A stretch of 64,000 nucleotides of DNA from CAWALV01 sp963782965 (GTDB taxonomy: Bacteria > Actinomycetota > Actinomycetes > Acidothermales > Acidothermaceae): positions 1,984,001 to 2,048,000 of the forward strand of contig CAWALV010000006.1 in the NCBI GenBank assembly GCA_963782965.1. Direction: 5' to 3'. Position numbers and translations under genes: made by a program. A model generated the notes under the pieces. That model worked only from the letters and a program-made list of their open reading frames with translations, did no database searches and was not told the DNA's origin. This document shows positions 8,826 to 16,696 of this stretch, piece after piece. Every line of letters starts with the position of its first letter. The first letter of the stretch is position 1.

Positions 8826-8992
8826 AGCTGGCACCCTATGTGGAGCCTTGCGGCGGTCACGCCCGAGAGGCGCGGGATCTTGCTCAGGTCTGCACTTTCC
8901 CGGCCGACCGGTAGGTCGAGAGCTGGCGACCGCTCGTCAACCGGACTAACGCGCGGGCGCGGCACGAGGGCGCCGGCTCGACCGACGGGCAG

Positions 8993-11621
8993 GTGAGGAA
9001 GGTGAGTGGCACGCCAACGATCGGGGTGTTCTCACCGCTCGTCGGAGGCTTCTACTTCGGCAGCGTCCTGTCGGGGGTCGCCGCGGGGGCCGCCGCCGCG
9101 GGAGCGCGTGCCATCGGCATCCAGGCCCTGGACGCCGGCCGGGAGTACGCCGACGAATGCGATCGCGGGCGCTTCACGAGCGTGCACACGATCGCGTACG
9201 ACCACCTCGACGGCTTCATCGCCGTCGTCGACGCCGCTGCGCAGGATCACCTGGCCGACATTCACCGTGCCGGCCTACCGCTGGTGACGGTCAGCTACGA
9301 ATCTCCCGAGCTGCACTGCCCGGTGGTGATGCCCGACAACCGCAGCGGTGTGGTGGCGGCAATCCGGCATCTCGTCGAGCACGGCCACACCCGGATCGCG
9401 TTCGTCGGACGGATGAGCCACACCGACGTGCGCGAGCGCTACCACGCCTACGTCGAGGCACTCCTCCAATGCGGGCTCGACTTCGACCCGGCCCTCGTCT
9501 ACGAAACCACGACCACCCTGGAGGCGGGCGGGCGCGCAGCCGGTGAGGCGATGGTCGCGAACGGCCTCAAAGCCACGGCCACGGTGGCGTCGACCGACCT
9601 CAACGCGTTCGGGTTCATGAAGGCACTCGCCGACGCCGGGTATTCGGTCCCCCGCGACCACGCCGTCGTCGGCTTCGACGACATCGAGGGGGCCAGGTTC
9701 TCCACCCCGGGGCTCACCACCGTCCGGCAGGACTTCCGGCGCGTGGGCGAGCACGCCGCGCGGTTGGTGCTCGCGCAGATCGCGGGCGAGAACGTTCCCG
9801 CCACCCGGCACGTCCTCGAAGCCTCGCTCGTGATCCGGGAGTCGTGTGGATGCGCGCTCTATCAAGCACCACACACGCGCGACGCCGCCCCCGGCGGCAC
9901 GGTGCAGGAACGTCTCGTCGCGGCGCTCGTCGCCGCCGTCCGACCCTCAGGTGGTGAGGAGGACGCGGGCGCGCGTCACGTCGCAGCGCAGGTGGGCGTG
10001 GCGATATGCGAGAGCAGAAGCAATCCGGCAACCCATGAAGTCGTGCGGAGCCGTGCGCGCACTCTACGAACTCGCTCCGACGCCGGAGACCGCGATGTCG
10101 ATCATTCACGCCCTGCGCGAGTACGAGCACGAGGTAACCGCTGCGGGCGCTTGCGACGGCACCGCAGCGGAGGTGATCCGCCGAACCGTCGACCTCGCCA
10201 TCGCCGCGGCCGCGAAGGCGCCCGTCGGCGCGATCCACGACGACCGCGCCTCCATCAGGGCCGCGCTCGGCAACCAGTTCGACCTGAACATGGAACTGCT
10301 CCGCGACGTACCGCGCAATCCGCGGTCGCTGGCCTGGCTCCAGCAGACGAACGCTCGCGCGGGCGTCCTGGGGTTGTGGGGGTCGGCCGACAAATCCTCG
10401 ATCAACATCGTCGGCTCCTACGAGCGCGGCGACCACGCAACGACGCTGGAGGAGCGGCGCGAGGAGCTACCGACCAGCGCGTTTCCGCCGGCATGGTTCC
10501 TCGAGCGTGAGTTCGCGAGCGGCGAGATGCCGCTCGTCGTCCCGGTGAAGAGCGGCGCAAGCGACTGGGGATGGCTGGCCGCGATCCAGCCGATCGACAC
10601 CCGGGTCCTGACCGAGCGCGAAGCACTGAACCAGTGCGCTGCCATGCTCACGGTCGCACTCGACGAGGCTGCCGCGGTGGAGGGTCGCAAGGGTCTCGAA
10701 CGGGAAATCCGCACCATCTTGGAGAACTCACCTGACGCCATCGCACGCTACGACCTCGAGCTTCGCTACGAGTATGTGAATGCGGCGGCCGCCGGCATGC
10801 TGGGCACGACTCCGGAGGCCATGGTCGGCCGCACCGACCGCGAACTGGGCCGCGACGCCTCCCTCGTGAGCCTTTGGGAGAGCGCGCTCCAGCGCGCGAT
10901 GGCGGTCGGGCGCTCCAGCGATATCGAGTTCCAAGAAGGCGGCACCGTTGAGCCTCGGTGGTATCAGGCGAAACTGGTCCCACAGTTCGACACCGACGGT
11001 GCGGTTATCGGCGTGCTCACCTCGACCCGCGACATGACGATCGTGAAGCGGGCCGAGCTGGCGCTGGCGCACCAGGCGACGCACGATCCCCTCACCGGCT
11101 TGGCCAACCGCGTCCTGCTCGTCGACCGGCTGTCGCAAGCGATCGCCAGACTCGAACGCGAACCCGGCCGGGTCGCAGTGTTCTTCGTCGACCTCGACGG
11201 CTTCAAGGACATCAACGACACCTTCGGGCACGGCGTAGGCGATCGCGTTCTGATGGAAGTGGCCCATCGGCTCAGCCACACATCGAGACAGGTCGACACG
11301 GTGAGCAGGCTCGGTGGCGACGAGTTCGTGATGCTCTGCGTGCAACTGCTGAACGACGACGACGCACGCGTCATCGCAGAACGAGCCTTGAGTGCGCTGG
11401 CCGAACCGTTCCGCGACGACGGCCGGCTGCTTTCCATCGGCGCCAGCGTGGGTGTCGCGCTCGTCACCGACGCGAACACCTCGGCCATGGCCGTCATCCA
11501 GGACGCCGACGCCGCGATGTACCGCGCGAAGGCGCACGGCGGGGGCAAGCTCCACATCTTCGAGTCGCCGCAGCGCAGCCGCCCGTCAGCTGGCGAGCGG
11601 CCAGGCGCAGAACCTAGCTGA
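8993..11621 (+). pseudogene. Periplasmic-binding-like sensor / PAS / GGDEF protein, frameshifted
   Basis: Two frames together make one protein. Frame A (8993 to about 10040) encodes a LacI/XylR-type ligand-binding domain without a DNA-binding part: TPTIGVFSPLVGGFYFGSVL to VIRESCGC. Frame B (from about 10035 to the stop at 11621) continues with ALYELAPTPETAMSIIHALR, a linker, a PAS domain (ILENSPDAIARYDLELRYEY) and a GGDEF domain with intact RLGGDEFVM and an I-site RQVD five residues before it. The change needs one extra base near 10020-10050. If intact, it would be a cytoplasmic, ligand-sensing diguanylate cyclase. The frameshift may be real or an assembly error; the product could also be two chains, with an ATG at 10035. 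The start may be GTG 8993 or 9002. Confidence 0.8.
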
Positions 11622-11689
11622 GCACGTCGGCTACCTCGTCGACCATTGCGGCGTACCTCGGTCCGGCAGGGTTACGACCGGCGACGCGG

Positions 11690-12325
11690 TCACCACTCTG
11701 TGACGACGAGATCGGCGCGGTTGCGGCTCGCGGCCACGAGTTCAGCGTTGCGCTGGTCGCTGCCCAGCGCGCGAAACCGAGCGCTCATTTCGTCGCGCCC
11801 GAACGCCATGTGGCGCCGGAGCAGACGATCGAGACGCACGTCCTCGGCGAGCTCGAGGTACCACACCTCGTCGAGCAGCCCTCTAAGCTGCGCCCACTCG
11901 CCGTCGTCCGCCAGGAGGTAGTTGCCTTCCGTCACGACGAGTGGCACCTCGCGCGGCACCCGGATCGCGCCGGCGATCGCCTCTTCGATATCGCGCCGGA
12001 ACGTCGGCGCGTACACCGCCGGCTCGGTGGCGCTTTTCAGGCGGCGCATCAAGGCGACGAAGCCGCCCGCGTCGAAGGTGTCGATCGCACCCTTGCGGTC
12101 GTGGCTGCCGAGCCGCTTGAGTTCGTCCTCGCTGAGATGGAAGCCGTCCATCGGCACCAAGACCGCGTGCGGCGCGAGCGCCTCGACGAGCTGCTCGGCG
12201 AGCGTCGACTTGCCGGCAGCGGGCGGGCCGGTGATGCCGAGGAGGCGGCGCTGCGGGCCGGCGGCGAGCGGCTGCGCACGCGCCAGCAGCGCAGTGAAGT
12301 CGAGGCGACGGACGACGTCGGGCAC
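11690..12325 (-). CDS. Nucleoside/nucleotide kinase family P-loop protein
   Basis: 211 residues from the GTG at 12325; longer starts would run back through the MFS remnant and are unlikely. Walker A GITGPPAAGKSTLAE at about residue 27, then VPMDGFHLSEDELKRLGSHD and PLVVTEGNYLL, the arrangement of the uridine kinase / pantothenate kinase-like group often labelled nucleoside/nucleotide kinase or fructose-transport kinase. It phosphorylates a small substrate that cannot be read from sequence. Its 5' end abuts a decayed transporter on the opposite strand. Confidence 0.8.
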   Translation of the reverse strand: MPDVVRRLDFTALLARAQPLAAGPQRRLLGITGPPAAGKSTLAEQLVEALAPHAVLVPMDGFHLSEDELKRLGSHDRKGAIDTFDAGGFVALMRRLKSATEPAVYAPTFRRDIEEAIAGAIRVPREVPLVVTEGNYLLADDGEWAQLRGLLDEVWYLELAEDVRLDRLLRRHMAFGRDEMSARFRALGSDQRNAELVAASRNRADLVVTEW

Positions 12326-12359
12326 GGTTTCGCAGCCTACCCATCCTCCGGCGCCGCCT

Positions 12360-12779
12360 CGTGCTTGCCCGAGCAACTCGGCGCAGGTGCTCTCGATCGG
12401 CATCTTCTTCACGCTGGTCATCGCGGGACTCTCCACGACGCTTCCGGCGAGCCTGTACCACGGTCTGGTCTCCCACGACGTCCCGTCGGCCACCGCACAC
12501 CGGGTGGCCGCGCTACCGCCGGTGTCGACCCTGTTCGCCGCGTTCCTCGGCTACAACCCGATGGCGCACCTGCTGCCGCAGCACGTGCTCCAGGCGTTGC
12601 CGCACGCGCAGAACGTCGCGACCACCGGGCGTTCGTTCTTCCCGCGGCTGATCACCGGCCCGTTCGCACGGGGACTTCACGAAGCGTTCGACTTCGCCAT
12701 CGTCGGCTGCCTCGTCGCGGCCGCGGCGTCGTGGTTTCGCGGCACACGCTTCGTCTACACGGAGCCTTTCACCGAGTGA
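12360..12779 (+). pseudogene. C-terminal remnant of an MFS (DHA2/EmrB-type) drug transporter
   Basis: From about 12372 the plus strand reads NSAQVLSIGIFFTLVIAGLS and ends AFDFAIVGCLVAAAASWFRG..., the typical last two transmembrane helices of actinobacterial 14-helix MFS exporters. Roughly 135 residues remain of about 500. The 5' part is missing and replaced by the divergent kinase gene, so this is a truncated relic. The stop codon lies inside the left arm of a large hairpin. Confidence 0.75.
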
Positions 12780-12830
12780 AGGGTTGTGGCTGCCGAAACG
12801 GCTCGCACGGCAGCCACAACCCTTCACTCG
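12773..12830. terminator. Perfect 23-bp hairpin between convergent genes
   Basis: Left arm 12773-12795 and right arm 12808-12830 are exact reverse complements, 23 bp, with a 12-base loop. It lies between the MFS remnant on the plus strand and the katG stop at 12852 on the minus strand, so it probably works as a bidirectional terminator. No long T run is present on either side. Confidence 0.8.
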
Positions 12831-12851
12831 ATGCGGCGCTCGGGCTTACGC

Positions 12852-15041
12852 CTACGTCAGGTCGAACCGGTCGAGGTTCATGACCTTGTCCCAGGCGGCC
12901 ACGAAGTCGTGCACGAACTTCTCCTTCGCGTCGCTCGCGGCGTAGACCTCCGCGATCGCCCGAAGTTGTGAGTTCGAACCGAAGACGAGGTCGACCGCCG
13001 TGCCGGTCCACCGCACCTGCCCCGTCCCGCGGTCGTGCCCCTCGTAGACGTTCTCCGCCGAGGGCGAGACCTTCCACTCCGTGCCCATGTCGAGCAGGTT
13101 GACGAAGAAGTCGTTCGTCAACGTCTGCGGCCGGTCGGTGAACACGCCGAGCGCCGACTGCCCGACGTTCGCGTTCAGTGCGCGCAGGCCGCCGACGAGA
13201 ACCGCCATCTCGGCAGCGGTGAGCCGCAGGAAGTTGGCCCGCTCGACCAACAGCATTTCTGGTGACAGCTTTTCGCCGGCCCGAAGGTAGTTGCGGAACC
13301 CGTCGGCCTGCGGCTCGAGGACGGAGAACGACTCGACGTCCGTCATTTCTTGCGACGCGTCGGTGCGGCCCGGGGTGAACGGCACGGTGACGTCGTGGCC
13401 GGCGTCCTTCGCCGCCTTCTCGATCGCCGCGCACCCGCCGAGGACGATCAGGTCGGCCAGCGAAACTCGCTTGTTGCCCGACTGCGCAGTGTTGAAGTCG
13501 CGCTGGATTTGCTCCATCGCCTCCACTACCTTGCCGACCGTGGCCGGGTCGTTGGCCGCCCAGCTGCGCTGCGGTTCCAGCCGGATGCGTGCGCCGTTGG
13601 CGCCACCGCGCTTGTCGGTGCCACGGAAGCAGGCCGCCGCCGACCATGCGGTGAAGACGAGCTGCGCGATCGACAAGCCGCAGCCCAGGATCTGCCCCTT
13701 GAGTGCGGCGATGTCGGCGTCGCCGATGAGCTCGTGGTCGACCGGCGGCACCGGGTCCTGCCACACCTGCGCCTCGGGCACCCACGGCCCGAGCAGGCGA
13801 GTGACCGGCCCCATGTCGCGGTGGATCAGCTTGTACCAGGCCTTGGCGAACGCCTCGGCGAGCTGCTCGGGGTGCTCGAGGAAGCGCCGGGTGATCTCCT
13901 CATACACCGGGTCGACGCGCAGTGCGAGGTCGGTCGTGAGCATCGTGGGACGACGCTTCTTCGCCGGGTCGAACGGGTCGGGAATGATCGGCTCGGCGTC
14001 CTTCGCCACCCATTGCTTCGCCCCGGCCGGGCTCTCGGTCAGCTCCCATTCGTAGCCGTAGAGGAGTTCGAGGAAGCCGTTGCTCCATCGCGTCGGCGTC
14101 GGCGTCCAGACGACTTCGAGGCCGCTGGTGATCGCGTCGGCGCCCTTCCCGGTGCCGTAGCTGTTCTTCCAGCCGAGACCCTGCTGCTCGATCGGCGCGG
14201 CCTCGGGCTCGGGGCCGACCAGCGTCGCCGGGCCCGCGCCGTGCGTCTTGCCGAACGAATGGCCGCCGACGATGAGCGCCACGGTCTCTTCGTCGTTCAT
14301 CGCCATGCGGGCGAAGGTCTCGCGGATGTCGCGCCCCGCCGCAAGCGGGTCAGGGTTGCCGTTCGGGCCTTCAGGGTTCACGTAGATGAGTCCCATTTGG
14401 ACGGCGGCGAGCGGGTTGGAGAGTTCTCGGTCGCCGCTGTAGCGCTCGTCGCCGAGCCACGTGTCTTCCAGGCCCCAGAACATCTCCTCGGGCTCCCAGA
14501 TGTCTTCGCGACCGAAGCCGAACCCGAACGTGTTGAAGCCCATCGATTCCAGCGCGCAGTTGCCGGCGAAGATGATGAGGTCGGCCCAGGAGATCTTCTT
14601 GCCGTACTTCTGCTTGACCGGCCAGAGCAGGCGGCGGGCTTTGTCGAGGCTGGCGTTGTCGGGCCAGCTGTTGAGCGGGGCGAAGCGCTGTGCGCCTTGG
14701 CCTCCGCCACCCCTGCCGTCGGTGACCCGGTAGGTGCCGGCGGAGTGCCAACTCATCCGGATGAACAACGGCCCGTAGTGGCCGTAGTCGGCCGGCCACC
14801 ATTCCTGCGACGTCGTCATGACCTCGAAGATGTCGCGCTTCAACGCCTCGACGTCGAGAGACTTGAACTCATCGGCGTAGTCGAAGTCGTCGCCCATCGG
14901 GTTGATGCGGCGTGCGTGCTGGCGAAGTACCGAGAGGTCGGGCTGGTTCGGCCACCAATCACGGTTCGTCCGCGGCCGGGTCGATGCTGGTGTCGGGGAA
15001 GGGATTACCGGGTTCTCGCTTTCGCTGCCACGATCAGACAC
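12852..15041 (-). CDS. katG: Catalase-peroxidase
   Basis: 729 residues, normal length. N-terminal peroxidase domain has the distal site RMSWHSAGTYR (Arg95, Trp98, His99) and the proximal haem ligand His in GGHSFGKTHGAG. Tyr in GLIYVNPEG and Met in RMAMNDEE complete the Trp-Tyr-Met adduct needed for catalase activity. The C-terminal half is the usual inactive duplicate domain. It removes hydrogen peroxide and, in mycobacteria, activates isoniazid. The GTG start at 15041 lies inside the furA gene, an 8-base overlap, with GAGGAG-like ribosome binding site, so katG is translationally coupled to furA. Confidence 0.97.
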   Translation of the reverse strand: MSDRGSESENPVIPSPTPASTRPRTNRDWWPNQPDLSVLRQHARRINPMGDDFDYADEFKSLDVEALKRDIFEVMTTSQEWWPADYGHYGPLFIRMSWHSAGTYRVTDGRGGGGQGAQRFAPLNSWPDNASLDKARRLLWPVKQKYGKKISWADLIIFAGNCALESMGFNTFGFGFGREDIWEPEEMFWGLEDTWLGDERYSGDRELSNPLAAVQMGLIYVNPEGPNGNPDPLAAGRDIRETFARMAMNDEETVALIVGGHSFGKTHGAGPATLVGPEPEAAPIEQQGLGWKNSYGTGKGADAITSGLEVVWTPTPTRWSNGFLELLYGYEWELTESPAGAKQWVAKDAEPIIPDPFDPAKKRRPTMLTTDLALRVDPVYEEITRRFLEHPEQLAEAFAKAWYKLIHRDMGPVTRLLGPWVPEAQVWQDPVPPVDHELIGDADIAALKGQILGCGLSIAQLVFTAWSAAACFRGTDKRGGANGARIRLEPQRSWAANDPATVGKVVEAMEQIQRDFNTAQSGNKRVSLADLIVLGGCAAIEKAAKDAGHDVTVPFTPGRTDASQEMTDVESFSVLEPQADGFRNYLRAGEKLSPEMLLVERANFLRLTAAEMAVLVGGLRALNANVGQSALGVFTDRPQTLTNDFFVNLLDMGTEWKVSPSAENVYEGHDRGTGQVRWTGTAVDLVFGSNSQLRAIAEVYAASDAKEKFVHDFVAAWDKVMNLDRFDLT

Positions 15042-15501
15042 GTCGGTGCTGCTCCTCTCGGTCTGGTACTTCTGCAGAGCTCGCTGCGATACAGGTGGGG
15101 CATCGCCCCCAGAAGACGACCTCGGCCTCGTCGATCGCGAAGCCGTGGTCGTCGGATGCGGTCAAGCACGGCGTGAAGCCGACCGCGCAGTCGACATCGG
15201 CGATAGCGCCACACGACCGGCAAACGATGTGATGATGGTTGTCGGCCACACGGGACTCATAACGCGCGACGGAGCCCTTCGGCTGGATGCGTCGAACGAG
15301 ACCGGCGGCGGTGAGGGCGCGCATGACGTCGTAGACGGCCTGGTGCGACACCGCGCCGAGACCCCCACGCACGGCAGCGATGATCTCATCGGTGTCGGCA
15401 TGCGGATGGTCGTGCACGGCCCGCAGCGCGGCCACTCGCGGTGCGGTCACCCGCAGCGCGGCCCCGCGCAACATCTCGGTCAGCTCGGCGGTCGTGGGCA
15501 C
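15034..15501 (-). CDS. furA: Fur-family peroxide/iron-responsive repressor upstream of katG
   Basis: 155 residues from GTG 15501. Winged helix (RVTAPRVAALRAVHDHPHAD, VSHQAVYDVMRALTAAGLVR) then a dimerisation/metal domain with HHHIVCRSCGAI and CPTC, the two CxxC pairs of a structural zinc site. In mycobacteria and Streptomyces (FurA/CatR) this protein represses its own operon and katG and is inactivated by peroxide. A longer start is open, but the palindromic operator 15522-15540 lies in that part, which favours 15501. Confidence 0.93.
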   Translation of the reverse strand: MPTTAELTEMLRGAALRVTAPRVAALRAVHDHPHADTDEIIAAVRGGLGAVSHQAVYDVMRALTAAGLVRRIQPKGSVARYESRVADNHHHIVCRSCGAIADVDCAVGFTPCLTASDDHGFAIDEAEVVFWGRCPTCIAASSAEVPDREEQHRRV

Positions 15502-15521
15502 GCTTCGCAGTATGCTGCGTT

Positions 15522-15540
15522 TTCTTGATTCATTCAAGAA
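15522..15540 (-). promoter_or_regulatory. FurA box
   Basis: TTCTTGATTCATTCAAGAA is a perfect 7-bp palindrome around 5 bases, AT-rich in a GC-rich genome, 21 bases upstream of the furA start. It resembles the operator in front of mycobacterial furA-katG, so autoregulation of the furA-katG operon is likely. Confidence 0.75.
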
Positions 15541-15584
15541 GGCAGCGGAGTCCCGGCCCATCGGACACGTCGAAGAAGGACCGA

Positions 15585-15732
15585 CCACGGCAAAGCGCAT
15601 GAGTTCCACACCTTCGACGGCGCCGGCCACGGCTTCTTCGCGGTCGACCGCCCGAGCTACCGGGTAGGGGCAGCCACTGCGGGATGGGAACGCATCGGCA
15701 CGTGGTTCGCCACCCATCTGCAAGGAAAGTAG
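15585..15732 (+). pseudogene. C-terminal remnant of a dienelactone hydrolase-like protein
   Basis: One plus-strand frame reads KAHEFHTFDGAGHGFFAVDR and ends GTWFATHLQGK at the stop 15730-15732. This is the C-terminal block of dienelactone hydrolase family alpha/beta hydrolases, with the catalytic His in GAGHGFF. Only about 45 residues remain; the nucleophile and Asp are gone and the 5' side runs into the furA promoter region. Confidence 0.65.
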
Positions 15733-15741
15733 GCGGCCACG

Positions 15742-15990
15742 ATGTGCACGTACATCACGAACTCCGTGACCATCAGCGGAAGCGCGAAAGGCGCTGGCGG
15801 CTGGTTCCCCGCGACTACCGCGACGGTGTACTACGACCACCCGGTGCACGCACCGTTCGAGCACTCGCTCAACGTCGACGTCCTCAATCCTGATCTCGGC
15901 CCGGCAACCCGCCTCGCGCTCGAACTCGATCCCGCTGCGGCGCGCGCGTTGGCAGAAGCGATCCTCGCGACGCTGCCCGATACCGCCTGA
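15742..15990 (+). CDS. Small conserved protein (DUF6295 type)
   Basis: 82 residues: MCTYITNSVTISGSAKGAGG, then WFPATTATVYYDHPVHAPFE and an Ala-rich C-terminal helix. I recognise the pattern of a small conserved actinobacterial protein listed as DUF6295; function unknown. It starts 10 bases after the hydrolase remnant on the same strand, with an AAGGAAAG-like ribosome binding site, so it was probably the second gene of an operon with the lost hydrolase. Confidence 0.75.
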   Translation: MCTYITNSVTISGSAKGAGGWFPATTATVYYDHPVHAPFEHSLNVDVLNPDLGPATRLALELDPAAARALAEAILATLPDTA

Positions 15991-16021
15991 GGCGAGCAGT
16001 GCAATCGGGGATTCCGCGAGG

Positions 16022-16696
16022 CTAGGGCTTGAACCGGTAGCCCATACCGGGCTCGGTGAGCAGGTGGCGCGGGCGGCCGGGGTCGGCTTCGAGTTTGCGT
16101 CGCAGGTGGGTCATGTGCACCCGAAGGTAGCTGCCTTCGGTGGCGTAGGCCGGTCCCCACACTTTGGTGAGCAGCTCGCGTTGGGTGACGAGCTTTCCGA
16201 CGTTGCGGACGAGTAGTTCGAGCAGCTGCCATTCGATGGGTGTGAGCCGGATCTCGCCGTCGTTTCCGGTCACGACGTGCGCGCCGAGATCGACCGTGTT
16301 GGCGCCGATGGTGACCTCCGCGATGTCGTCGCTGTCGCCGGCTCGACGCGAGACCGCGCGGATGCGGGCGAACAGCTCGTCGATGTTGAAGGGCTTGGTG
16401 ACGTAGTCGTCGGCTCCGGCGTCGAGGGCTTCCACCTTGTCGCTGCTGCCGGCGCGACCGGAGAGCACGATGATCGGGGCGTGGGTCCAGCCGCGCAGGC
16501 CGCGGATGACCTCGACGCCTTCCATGTCGGGCAGTCCGAGGTCGAGGACGACGAGGTCGGGCGGGTGTTTGCCGGCAGCGGTGAGTGCCGCGTGGCCGTG
16601 GGGCGCGGTGTCGACGTCGTAGCCGCGGGCCTGCATGTTGATGCGCAGTGCTCGCAGGATCTGCGGTTCGTCGTCGACGACGAGCACTCGTGTCAT
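16022..16696 (-). CDS. kdpE: Response regulator for potassium-transport operon
   Basis: 224 residues, OmpR family. Receiver domain with Asp in LVVLDLGLPDMEG and YVTKPFNIDELFAR; winged-helix domain with TPIEWQLLELLVRNVGKLVT and a C-terminus GMGYRFKP. It overlaps kdpD by 4 bases. KdpE activates kdpFABC under potassium limitation. It is the last gene of the kdp cluster. Confidence 0.96.
   Translation of the reverse strand: MTRVLVVDDEPQILRALRINMQARGYDVDTAPHGHAALTAAGKHPPDLVVLDLGLPDMEGVEVIRGLRGWTHAPIIVLSGRAGSSDKVEALDAGADDYVTKPFNIDELFARIRAVSRRAGDSDDIAEVTIGANTVDLGAHVVTGNDGEIRLTPIEWQLLELLVRNVGKLVTQRELLTKVWGPAYATEGSYLRVHMTHLRRKLEADPGRPRHLLTEPGMGYRFKP

Noticed and set aside
12361..12883. Long plus-strand frames extending back over the kinase gene to 11810 and 11922
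   Set aside because: Only the last part (from about 12372) matches MFS transporters; the earlier part is antisense to the kinase.
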